The position numbers and the translations under genes were made by a program. From contig NZ_CP163439.1 in assembly GCF_041052385.1 (NCBI RefSeq), positions 5,507,001 to 5,571,000 on the forward strand: a DNA stretch of 64,000 bases. The letters run 5' to 3'. Source of the stretch: Streptomyces sp. R28 (lineage in GTDB: Bacteria > Actinomycetota > Actinomycetes > Streptomycetales > Streptomycetaceae). Every line of letters begins with the position of its first letter. Position 1 is the stretch's first letter. Of the stretch, positions 50,000-57,624 are shown piece by piece. Under the pieces are notes generated by a model that saw nothing but the letters and a program-made list of their open reading frames with translations, had not been told where the DNA came from and ran no database searches.

Positions 50000-50634
50000 T
50001 GCCGCTGTCCAGACGCGCGTTCGCCACGGCGGCGATGGCGTCGGTGCTGGTGGGGTGCGGTGGCCAGGGGACAGAGGAGGGCGCGAACGCGGGCTCCCGG
50101 AGGAGGAGGGACGCGCAGAGGTCAGAGGAAGGCCTCTCTCCCTCGCCGTCGGCGAACTCGGCGCGCACGCTCGGCCGTTCGGCCCCGGTCCGCCTGCAGA
50201 TCCCGGCGATCGAGGTCGACACCCCGCTCATCCGGTTGGGGCTGGCGCCGGACGGCACCGTGCAGGTGCCGCCGGTCACGGCCGACGACCGGGCGGGCTG
50301 GTACCGGCACTCGCCGACGCCGGGTCAGCTCGGCCCGTCGGTCATCCTCGGCCATGTCACGGTGGGCGCCTACGGGGACGGGGTGTTCCGTCACCTCGCC
50401 CGGCTGCACCGGGGCGACCGGATCGTGGCGCGCAGGGAGGACGGCACGACGGCGGAGTTCGCGGTCAGCGCCGTACGGACGGTCGCCAAGGCGGACTTTC
50501 CGGCGGACGACGTGTACGGGGACGTGGACCGCCCGGAGCTGCGGCTGATCACCTGCGGAGGGCCGCGGGCCGAGGACGACGAGTACCGCGACAACGTGAT
50601 CGTGTTCGCGGAGTTGAGCGCTGCGTCCCGCTGA
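49999..50634 (+). CDS. Class F sortase, 211 aa
   Basis: The catalytic residues are in place: His119 in ILGHVTV, Cys186 in LRLITCGGPR and Arg197 in EYRDNVIVFA. The N-terminus (LSRRAFATAAMASVLVGCGG) looks like a twin-Arg or lipoprotein signal with a possible lipidated Cys20. The core starts at VRLQIPAIEVDTPLIRLGLA, as in class F enzymes of actinobacteria. It anchors or cross-links surface proteins outside the membrane. ATG 49999 overlaps the stop of the upstream surface protein. The sigma-factor pair follows after 104 bp. Confidence 0.9.
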   Translation: MPLSRRAFATAAMASVLVGCGGQGTEEGANAGSRRRRDAQRSEEGLSPSPSANSARTLGRSAPVRLQIPAIEVDTPLIRLGLAPDGTVQVPPVTADDRAGWYRHSPTPGQLGPSVILGHVTVGAYGDGVFRHLARLHRGDRIVARREDGTTAEFAVSAVRTVAKADFPADDVYGDVDRPELRLITCGGPRAEDDEYRDNVIVFAELSAASR

Positions 50635-50738
50635 CCGCCCCGCTGACCGTCCCGCCCAGGGAACGTACGCCGCCGGTCCGGCATCCCCATCAGTAAGCGT
50701 GCAAGCTTCCGCACGACCATGGAGAGCGTTGTAGAGCG

Positions 50739-51242
50739 TTGACAAAACGGTCCCGAGACAAGGCAGCGTCCGAGTTGTTCGCCGCCCTCTACCCGCGCCT
50801 CGCCGGCTGGTGCCGCCGTCTCGTCGACGACGACGAGACGGCCCACGAGATCGCCTCCGAGGCCTTCACCCGGCTCTGGGCCCGCTGGAGCCGGGTGGAG
50901 GAGCCGCGCGGTTTCCTCTACGTCACGGCGGCGAACCTGGTCCGGGACCACTGGCGCAAGCTGGAGCGGGAGCGGCGGGCGATGCGCCGGGTCACGACGG
51001 AGGCGGCGGTCAACTCCCGAACGGAGCGGACGGAGCCCGCGGACCCGTCCATCCGCCTGCTGGTCCAGTCCCTCCCCGAACGCCTGCGCACCCCGATCCT
51101 CCTCCACTACTACGCTGACATGCCGATCCGGGAGGTGTCCGTGCTGACCGGGCGCAAGGAAGGAACCGTCAAGGCCGACCTCCACGCGGCCCGCGAACTG
51201 CTCCGCGTCCATCTGAGGAGAAGCCTTGACCACACGCTTTGA
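50739..51242 (+). CDS. ECF-type RNA polymerase sigma factor, 167 aa
   Basis: Sigma region 2 is seen in DETAHEIASEAFTRLWARWS and PRGFLYVTAANLVRDHWRKL. Region 4 is seen in SLPERLRTPILLHYYADMPI and VSVLTGRKEGTVKADLHAAR with its HTH. There is no C-terminal extension. TTG 50739 is the first plausible start. The stop overlaps the next gene by 17 bp; that gene encodes a membrane protein that may be its anti-sigma partner. Targets may include the upstream sortase genes, by context only. Confidence 0.88.
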   Translation: MTKRSRDKAASELFAALYPRLAGWCRRLVDDDETAHEIASEAFTRLWARWSRVEEPRGFLYVTAANLVRDHWRKLERERRAMRRVTTEAAVNSRTERTEPADPSIRLLVQSLPERLRTPILLHYYADMPIREVSVLTGRKEGTVKADLHAARELLRVHLRRSLDHTL

Positions 51243-51747
51243 CGACGACGCGGACGGCCCGGAACTGTCCTCCGACGACCCCCTCGCGGTGATCCTCCGC
51301 CCGTCCTCGGACTACCTCGCGCCACCCCCCGGCAGCTACGAGTCGATCCGCCGCAGGGCGTCCCGCCGACGACTGGTGCGTACGGCGATCGGAGCGGGCG
51401 TGGCCTGTGCCGTCGCGGTGCTCGTCGCGCTGCCGCTCCACGCGGGAACCTCCGAGGCACCGACGTCTCCCGCGCCCCCTCTCGCACCTCCGCCCGCGAG
51501 CGGCCCTGCGACGCCTCCCGCCCCGTCGGCGATCCCGAGCCCGTCGGCGTCGTCGCCCCGATCGGCATGGCCGACGCCGACGCCCACGCCGACGGCGTCG
51601 TCCGAGGCAGCGCCGTCCGAGCCCACCGCGAACTCCCGGACCGACGCGTCCCGTACGCCGGGCAGGGCGGCGGTTCCGACCGGTGTGCCGTCGCCGGATC
51701 CGACGACGGAGGTCACGGCAACGCAGGCGGGCACGCCTCGGCCGTAG
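51226..51747 (+). CDS. Single-pass membrane protein, possible anti-sigma factor, 173 aa
   Basis: The cytoplasmic N-terminus of about 50 residues (LAVILRPSSDYLAPPPGSYE) precedes one membrane helix (VRTAIGAGVACAVAVLVALP) and an outer Pro/Ser/Thr-rich tail of about 100 residues. It lacks the ZAS zinc motif (HxxxCxxC). The topology and the 17-bp overlap with the ECF gene are what one expects of an anti-sigma partner. TTG 51226 follows GAGGAGA. The role is inferred from position. Confidence 0.7.
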   Translation: MTTRFDDDADGPELSSDDPLAVILRPSSDYLAPPPGSYESIRRRASRRRLVRTAIGAGVACAVAVLVALPLHAGTSEAPTSPAPPLAPPPASGPATPPAPSAIPSPSASSPRSAWPTPTPTPTASSEAAPSEPTANSRTDASRTPGRAAVPTGVPSPDPTTEVTATQAGTPRP

Positions 51748-51787
51748 GCCCGCCTGTCATGCCATGGCCTGCCAGGGCCCAGGTGGG

Positions 51788-52012
51788 TCAGGGGTGTTGA
51801 GGCACGATGGTCACGGCGCGGTAGTCGTACCCGTCCTGGGGGAAGCCGGGGGCTTCCCACGTCAGGTCCACCTTCTGCCCGGGGGACAGGGTGGCGAACC
51901 CGTCCGTCTGCATCGCGGAGAAGTGCCCCCAGCAACCGCCGGGGGTCTCGGGAGAGTCGAGGACGCCCCACCCTTCCTCGTCGCGCCACTCACGGACAGT
52001 CGCAGTCACCAT
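51788..52012 (-). CDS. Cold-shock-domain-like protein, 74 aa
   Basis: The fold resembles CspA but with divergent RNA-binding strands: REWRDEEGWGVLDSPETPGG replaces the usual KWFNxxKGFGFI, followed by CWGHFSAMQTDGFATLSPGQ, KVDLTWEAPG and YRAVTIVP. Such atypical CSD proteins are frequent in Streptomyces. It may bind nucleic acid with altered specificity. No clear Shine-Dalgarno precedes the ATG. It is 18 bp downstream of the RNA helicase on the same strand, so it is probably cotranscribed. Confidence 0.78.
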   Translation of the reverse strand: MVTATVREWRDEEGWGVLDSPETPGGCWGHFSAMQTDGFATLSPGQKVDLTWEAPGFPQDGYDYRAVTIVPQHP

Positions 52013-52030
52013 GGACCGGAGCCTACGGTG

Positions 52031-53566
52031 TCAGCGGCCATTCCCCTTGGCGGAGGAGCGGCGGCGGTCCTGGGCGGGGCGGCTGCGCCGTCCGCGGGAG
52101 GAGGAACCCGTTCGTGCGGGGCGGGCTTCGGTGACCGGCGGAGTGAGGACGACGGGCACGCCCGAGGGCGTCTGGGCACCGGTGATACGGCTCAGTTCGG
52201 CCTGGCCCGAGCGGACCCTGGTGGTCTGCGGGGTGATGCCGGCGTCGGCCATCAGGCGGGTCATCTCACGGCGTTGGTGGGGCAGTACCAGTGTGACGAC
52301 GGGGCCGGACTCGCCGGCGCGGGCGGTACGGCCGCCGCGGTGCAGATAGTCCTTGTGGTCGCTGGGCGGGTCGACATTGACGACGAGGTCGAGGTTGTCG
52401 ACGTGGATACCGCGGGCGGCGACATTGGTGGCCACCAGGACCGTGACGTGGCCGTCCTTGAACTGGGTCAGGGTCCGGGTGCGCTGGGACTGGGACTTCC
52501 CGCCGTGCAGGGCCGAGGCGCGCACACCGACGGCCAGGAGCTTCTTGGCCAGCCGGTCGGCGGCGTGCTTGGTGTCCAGGAACATGATCACGCGTCCGTC
52601 GCGGGCGGCGATCTCCGTCGTGGTGGCGTGCTTGTCGTCGTCCTCCACATGCAGCAGGTGATGCTCCATCGTGGTGACCGCGCCCGCGGAGGGATCGACC
52701 GAGTGGACCACGGGATCGTGGAGGTAGTTGCGCACCAGACGGTCGACGTTACGGTCCAGCGTGGCCGAGAACAGCATCCGCTGGCCATCGGGTCGGACCT
52801 GGTCGAGGAGCGCGGTCACCTGCGGCATGAAGCCCATGTCGGCCATCTGGTCGGCCTCGTCCAGGACGGTGATGGCGACGCGGTCCAGGCGGCAGTCGCC
52901 CCGGTCTATGAGGTCCTTGAGCCGGCCGGGTGTCGCGACGACGACCTCGGCCCCGCCCCGCAGGGCGCTCGCCTGCCGGCCGATGGACAGGCCGCCGACC
53001 ACGGTGGTGAGCCGCAGGCTCAGCGCGCGGGCGTAGGGGGTGAGGGCGTCGGTCACCTGCTGGGCCAGCTCGCGGGTGGGGACGAGGACGAGTGCCAACG
53101 GCTGCCGGGGCTCGGCCCGCTGCCCGGCGGTCCGGGCCAGCAGGGCGAGGCCGAAGGCGAGCGTCTTGCCCGATCCCGTGCGTCCGCGGCCCAGCACGTC
53201 CCGGCCGGCCAGCGAGTTCGGCAGCGTCGCCGCCTGGATCGGGAACGGCACGCTCACGCCTTCGGTGCCGAGCGCGGTCAGCAGCCGCTCGGGCAGGTCG
53301 AGGTCGGCGAACGCCTCGACGGCCGGTAGCGCCGGGGTGATGGTGACCGGCAGCGCGAACTCCCCGCCGGGCCTGGTGGGACGGCCTCCGCCTCCGTGGC
53401 CGCCGCGGCCGCTCTTGGCCGAACGGGAGGGAGCGCCTTCGCCGCCCGCCTTCCGAGCGTGGGAGCGGTTGCGACCGGAAGAACCGGTGGAACCGGCGGA
53501 ACCGGCGGAACCGCCGTTCTTACGGGAGTGAGCGGAGCCGTTGTTCCTGCGAGCTGTGCGGTCCAT
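52031..53566 (-). CDS. DEAD-box RNA helicase, 511 aa
   Basis: All core motifs are visible: Q motif VPFPIQAATLP, motif I GRTGSGKT, Ia PTRELAQQ, II VLDEADQM, III FSATLD, V ATNVAARGIHVD and VI HRGGRTARAG. An N-terminal extension of about 80 residues is Gly/Ser/Arg-rich, and a basic tail may bind RNA. Such helicases unwind RNA during cold or stress. ATG 53566 follows GAGGAAGG. It lies between a cold-shock protein and a CSD-like protein, all on the minus strand, suggesting a cold-adaptation group. Confidence 0.93.
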   Translation of the reverse strand: MDRTARRNNGSAHSRKNGGSAGSAGSTGSSGRNRSHARKAGGEGAPSRSAKSGRGGHGGGGRPTRPGGEFALPVTITPALPAVEAFADLDLPERLLTALGTEGVSVPFPIQAATLPNSLAGRDVLGRGRTGSGKTLAFGLALLARTAGQRAEPRQPLALVLVPTRELAQQVTDALTPYARALSLRLTTVVGGLSIGRQASALRGGAEVVVATPGRLKDLIDRGDCRLDRVAITVLDEADQMADMGFMPQVTALLDQVRPDGQRMLFSATLDRNVDRLVRNYLHDPVVHSVDPSAGAVTTMEHHLLHVEDDDKHATTTEIAARDGRVIMFLDTKHAADRLAKKLLAVGVRASALHGGKSQSQRTRTLTQFKDGHVTVLVATNVAARGIHVDNLDLVVNVDPPSDHKDYLHRGGRTARAGESGPVVTLVLPHQRREMTRLMADAGITPQTTRVRSGQAELSRITGAQTPSGVPVVLTPPVTEARPARTGSSSRGRRSRPAQDRRRSSAKGNGR

Positions 53567-53718
53567 GGGGAACCTTCCTCGATGCGGCACGTATCGGGGA
53601 ATTCCCAGCAGCGATGACGGGCCGCATCAGGATTCGCAGAATGAGCCGAAGAAAAAATGAGAAAAAGAAAGGTGAGACAAATCCCGAGTAGCGGGATGCG
53701 ATGCTGAAAAGCCAATGA

Positions 53719-53750
53719 GCTGGGCCCGCACCTGAGTGTGCGGGCCCAGC
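53719..53750 (-). terminator. Perfect 13-bp hairpin after the cold-shock gene
   Basis: GCTGGGCCCGCAC (53719-53731) pairs with 53738-53750 around a 6-nt loop, 20 bp beyond the csp stop. On the minus strand CTTTTC follows. It separates the csp transcript from the helicase. Confidence 0.75.
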
Positions 53751-53769
53751 CATGTCATGTGCGCAAGCG

Positions 53770-53973
53770 TCAGGCGGGAACGATGTTCTCGGCCTGCGGG
53801 CCCTTCTGGCCCTGCGTGACGTCGAAGGTCACCTTCTGGCCTTCCTGAAGCTCACGGAAGCCGGAGGTGGCGATGTTCGAGTAGTGGGCGAACACGTCGG
53901 GGCCGCCACCGTCCTGCTCGATGAAGCCGAAGCCCTTTTCCGCGTTGAACCACTTCACAGTGCCAGATGCCAT
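53770..53973 (-). CDS. csp: Cold shock protein, CspA family, 67 aa
   Basis: The canonical RNP1 and RNP2 strands are present: GTVKWFNAEKGFGFIEQD and DVFAHYSNI, and the protein ends GPQAENIVPA. It is an RNA chaperone binding single-stranded nucleic acid, highly conserved in Streptomyces. ATG 53973 follows GGGAGAT. The upstream 150-200 nt hold no gene and contain an inverted repeat, consistent with a structured 5' leader such as those that control cold-shock mRNAs elsewhere. Confidence 0.95.
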   Translation of the reverse strand: MASGTVKWFNAEKGFGFIEQDGGGPDVFAHYSNIATSGFRELQEGQKVTFDVTQGQKGPQAENIVPA

Positions 53974-54078
53974 AACGTATCTCCCTGGGAGCAATACCCG
54001 GAATCCGCACCTCGCGGTCCCGGAGTCGCTGTAATGATTACCCCTCCGGAATGAACCGGAAATTCTCGGAAACGAAAA

Positions 54079-54111
54079 GAGTGCTCGTCGACGGAGGTCG
54101 AAAGAGCACTC
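54079..54111 (-). promoter_or_regulatory. Inverted repeat in the csp upstream region
   Basis: GAGTGCTC (54079-54086) and GAGCACTC (54104-54111) are exact inverted repeats 17 bp apart, both preceded by a GAAA-type word. They lie 106-138 bp upstream of the csp ATG. They could form a leader-RNA hairpin or an operator; the sequence does not decide which. Confidence 0.45.
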
Positions 54112-54255
54112 AAGGTTTCTGGTAACCAAAACCGCAACACCTATCACGATAGCATGGGTGGAGGCTCTGGACCCAGGAATTTCCCGCCGCTCCCGGCTCG
54201 GGGAGCGGCGGCGCTGCGAGGGCCGTCGGGTGACATCCCCCTCTTGCGGGTGGTG

Positions 54256-55686
54256 TCAGCCGACCGGCACGGTCATGGCGCGGATCTCGCTGTACGGCGA
54301 GTAGTTCCTGGACGCGTCATAGCTGCGGGCCCGGTACTCATAGCGGCGCCCGTCGGCGGGCAGCGGGTCGCAGACGGTGGCCGCGGCGGTCGCGGGGCGC
54401 GGGTCGAAGCCCTTGTGCAGGGCGACCGACCAGGTGTCCGTGCCCGCCTCGCGGCGCTCGATCTCGAAGCCGTTGAAGTCGCGGATCGGGGCCGGGGTGG
54501 TGTCGGAGGCGGTGGCCTGGATGCCGGTCGTGCAGGAGCCCAGGGTCAGGTCGGGGGCGTAGTAGGGGGCGATGCCGTCGGGGATGGCGAGCCAGAGCTC
54601 GTGGGGAGCGTTGGCGTCGAGCCAGTTCGGGTTGTAGGTCGTGGTGCCGCCGTCGTTGGTGACGAGGACGCGGTAGTGGCGGGTCTCGCCGTCGGCGGTG
54701 ACGGGGCCGGTGGTCCAGGTGTTGCCCTTGGTGGTGCCGAGCGGGACCCAGACGTAGGAGCCGTCCACGTTGTCGTTGCTCAGCACCGTGTAGTGGTCGA
54801 AGTGCGGCTCGGTGTTGAGGGGCCAGTTCAGGGTGACCTTGCCGGTCGCCTTGTCGTAGCTGCCGGTCAGGGAGGTGACGACGGGCAGGGGACGGACGAT
54901 GGTGTCCGTGCTGCCCGACGAGGTGTTGCCCGCCTTGTCCTTGGCGCGCACCTCGTAGTAGTAGGGCGTGCGGTCGTCGGGGTTCACGAGCGGGTCGGTG
55001 TGGCTGCGGGCGGTGGTCGTGGTGACCTTCGTCCAGGTGCCGGAGCCGACGGGACGCCGGTAGAGCGCGTAACTCGCCAGGTCCATCTCCTTGTTGGCGG
55101 ACCAGGAGACGGTCGTCTTGCGGGTCGTGGTGTTGTAGGCGGTCTTCACGCCGGCGGGGGCGAGCGGCTTCGTCTTGTCGTACGTGGCCGAAGTCCGGGG
55201 CGTGTACGTGTACTTGACCTTCGCGGCGCCGGACCAGTTCACGTGGTCGACGCGGAGGGTGTGCTTGCCGGAGGGGACGGTGAGGTTGACGCTCTTGGCG
55301 CGGGCGGTGTCACCGGTGCCCGTCCACAGGTCGATCTTGCGGACGCCGTCCAGGTAGACACGGACGCCGTCGGTGGCGGAGACGGTGAACGTGAAGGGGC
55401 CGCCGGAGCCGAAGTCGCGGGTCACCGACCAGCGGACACCGAAGTTGTTCGACGGCACGCCGGAGACCGGGCTGCCGGACCAGCTCTGGTCGACGACGCT
55501 GTCGCAGTCGGTCCGCACCGGGGAACCGGAGAACGAGGTGTTCTTGTAGAACGTCCGCTTGTAGACGTTGGTCGAGCAGCTGACGTCGGCGGCTGCCGCC
55601 TGCGGGGCGACGGCCAGCAGGCTGCCGAGGACGACGGCGGATGTGGCACCGCCGGTCAGGGCGGCGACGAGTCTCTTCTGGTGCAC
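54256..55686 (-). CDS. Secreted PA14-like / fibronectin type III protein, 476 aa
   Basis: A signal peptide (TSAVVLGSLLAVAPQAAAAD) leads to a PA14-type beta domain: WSVTRDFGSGGPFTFTVSAT, DGVRVYLDGVRKIDLW, HTLRVDHVNWSGAAKVKYTY. Two or three fibronectin type III modules follow (VSWSANKEMDLASYALYRRP, YYYEVRAKDKAGNTSSGSTD, YEYRARSYDASRNYSPYS). These are carbohydrate- or surface-binding modules with no catalytic domain. GTG 55686 follows GAAAGG; an upstream in-frame extension has no signal peptide logic. It is divergent from a small cytoplasmic gene. Confidence 0.82.
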   Translation of the reverse strand: MHQKRLVAALTGGATSAVVLGSLLAVAPQAAAADVSCSTNVYKRTFYKNTSFSGSPVRTDCDSVVDQSWSGSPVSGVPSNNFGVRWSVTRDFGSGGPFTFTVSATDGVRVYLDGVRKIDLWTGTGDTARAKSVNLTVPSGKHTLRVDHVNWSGAAKVKYTYTPRTSATYDKTKPLAPAGVKTAYNTTTRKTTVSWSANKEMDLASYALYRRPVGSGTWTKVTTTTARSHTDPLVNPDDRTPYYYEVRAKDKAGNTSSGSTDTIVRPLPVVTSLTGSYDKATGKVTLNWPLNTEPHFDHYTVLSNDNVDGSYVWVPLGTTKGNTWTTGPVTADGETRHYRVLVTNDGGTTTYNPNWLDANAPHELWLAIPDGIAPYYAPDLTLGSCTTGIQATASDTTPAPIRDFNGFEIERREAGTDTWSVALHKGFDPRPATAAATVCDPLPADGRRYEYRARSYDASRNYSPYSEIRAMTVPVG

Positions 55687-55846
55687 GGGGGCCTTTCGCG
55701 CTGTGCCGGGGGGGGAGGGGAAGGGGTGGGACGGAAGGGACAGGAGAGCGGGGGGACGTACAGCGGGGAGACTCGTGATGTGGGGGGAAGGTTGCACGGC
55801 ACGTCCGATGAAGGATCGCGGGACTGAGGGAACTGAGGGAGAGGCC

Positions 55847-56371
55847 ATGGCTCAGCACTTGGGGCCGTTGGAGCTGGTCGGGGACCGGTGGGTGATCGGG
55901 GACCCCATGCGGAAGGACGGCCTGTGCGTCGCGCTCACCCCCGAGGGCCTGGAGCAGCGCCGGGGCGAGCAGACGGCACCCCGGCTCGCCGTCGAGTGGT
56001 CCCAGTTCGTGGAGCTGAAGGTGCGAGCCGCCTACCGGAGTTGGCATGCCACCCCCGGCGGGGGCTTCGTCGGAGCTTTCGCGACCGGCGCCGAGACGGG
56101 CCATGACGGCTGCTCCCTGCACGGCATCCTGCGTCATCCGTACGAGCTGTGGGAGGCGCGGTACACGCATCACCGGCGTCGCTACACGGGCGGCCACGTC
56201 ATGGTGCTGAAGGCGCTGTTCGACCAGCTCACCGAGGCGAAGGCGCTGGAGCGGCTCGGCGATCCCGAGTGGCTGGGGTCGGCGGTCGCCAAGCTGTCGT
56301 CGACCACCTCGTGGTACGCCCCCAAGGCCAGCCGCCTGGTGGAGGCGACCATCCGGAGCCTCGGCACCTGA
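55847..56371 (+). CDS. Hypothetical cytoplasmic protein, 174 aa
   Basis: ATG 55847 follows GAGGGAGAGG. The N-terminal half is beta-rich (LGPLELVGDRWVIGDPMRKD, GLCVALTPEGL) and includes VEWSQFVELKVRAAYRSW, a pattern seen in PH-like domains. The C-terminal half is helical (YTGGHVMVLKALFDQLTEAK, LERLGDPEWLGSAVAKLSST). There is no signal peptide or membrane helix. Similar uncharacterised proteins exist in Streptomyces. The role is unknown. Confidence 0.7.
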   Translation: MAQHLGPLELVGDRWVIGDPMRKDGLCVALTPEGLEQRRGEQTAPRLAVEWSQFVELKVRAAYRSWHATPGGGFVGAFATGAETGHDGCSLHGILRHPYELWEARYTHHRRRYTGGHVMVLKALFDQLTEAKALERLGDPEWLGSAVAKLSSTTSWYAPKASRLVEATIRSLGT

Positions 56372-56407
56372 GCGATCGGCCAAGGGGCACGACCTTGATC
56401 CGGCGGG

Positions 56408-57373
56408 TCAGTGCGCTGCGAACTGGAGCCGGGTCGGTTGCAGGGAATCCGGCCGGATCGCCAGGCCGTCGACCGTCAACGACTCTCCGTAGATGTCGGT
56501 GATTCTGATCTCGCCACCGCATCCGCTGCCCTGCTCGGAGAGGAAGTAGTTGTACTCGGTGCGCGGCAGCGCGCGCCAGCCGCTGCCGTCGCGGACCTCG
56601 AGCCGGGCCAGGGGGTTTCGGTGCCCCACCGCCTGGATGCCGCACCAGTAGCGGCTGGACCCCGTCTTGTAGCGGATCGAGATCGTGCCGGACGTGCTGG
56701 GGCTCAGCAGGCTCCAGGTGATCGGGATCCGACCGGTCGAGGGGACAGCGAGCTTGGCGAAGGCCTGCGGGCTCAGGTCGAGTTGGCCGGGCGCGCAGGG
56801 CAGCGGGCATTCGTTGGTGATGCGGACCGTGACGGAGGCGCCGCTCGCCGCGCGGACGTTTACGTACGCCCCGCACGCCTTGGACGTCTCGTAGTCCGTG
56901 TGGTTCATCGCCGCGGTCATGACGTCGCCGGTCGGGCCGTAGAGGCAGGCGCCGTCGCCGGTTCCGGTGTCGTAGAAGGTGGCGACTCCGTCGTAGGTGA
57001 CGTCGGGGCGGATCCGACCTGCCAACGGTGCGGAGCCGGAGGCGGGTTGGGGGGTCGTCCCGGCCGCGGTGCGTGGCGGGGTGGTCCTGGCAGCCGATGG
57101 GGTGGGGGACGCCTTGGACGGTTTGGGCGCCTTGGACGCCTTCGGTTTCTGCTTCTGCTTTGGCTTCGGGCTCGTGCTTGGCGTCGTCTGCGGAGTCGTC
57201 GTCGACCGACTGTCGGCCACACGCGCGGCCTTGGCGTCGTCGGCCGAGGTCTCCCCGTCGGGGTGGAGGGCCATGAGCAGGGATGCGACGAGTGCGACGG
57301 CCGCCACCACCAGGGTGGGGACGAGGGCGGTGTGTCGCTTGCCCGGAGACCGGCGGTGGGAAGGAGATGCCAC
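56408..57373 (-). CDS. Bacterial expansin-like protein, 321 aa
   Basis: An N-terminal membrane or signal helix (ALVPTLVVAAVALVASLLMA) and a Lys/Pro/Ser/Thr linker precede two expansin domains. D1, a double-psi barrel (about 125-215), shows YDGVATFYDTGTGDGACLYG, CGAYVNVRAASGASVTVRIT and ECPLPCAPGQLDLSPQAFAK. D2 (CBM63-like, about 218-321) shows SGTISIRYKTGSSRYWCGIQ and GWRALPRTEYNYFL with aromatic surface residues. Expansins loosen cellulose networks without hydrolysis and help bacteria colonise plants. GTG 57373 follows AAGGA. Confidence 0.88.
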   Translation of the reverse strand: MASPSHRRSPGKRHTALVPTLVVAAVALVASLLMALHPDGETSADDAKAARVADSRSTTTPQTTPSTSPKPKQKQKPKASKAPKPSKASPTPSAARTTPPRTAAGTTPQPASGSAPLAGRIRPDVTYDGVATFYDTGTGDGACLYGPTGDVMTAAMNHTDYETSKACGAYVNVRAASGASVTVRITNECPLPCAPGQLDLSPQAFAKLAVPSTGRIPITWSLLSPSTSGTISIRYKTGSSRYWCGIQAVGHRNPLARLEVRDGSGWRALPRTEYNYFLSEQGSGCGGEIRITDIYGESLTVDGLAIRPDSLQPTRLQFAAH

Positions 57374-57624
57374 GGATGAGTCCTTACGCGGTTCGGCAGA
57401 AGCAGAGCACGTGGGTCGGGTGTGGGGCTCCCGTGCGGGAGGTTCCCACGCATCAGTGGTCGCCGGGGGCGGAAAGGTTGCCGGTGGATCCGGTGTACGT
57501 GGTCGTCTCGTGCGCCGGTGCGGAAAATCGTTGGCGGCTCGAAGCGGGCGGCGTTACGCTCGCCCGCGATGACGACTCATTCTGTTGCCAGATTGGGGGT
57601 CCCGTCCGCGCAAGGTGAGTGCTG

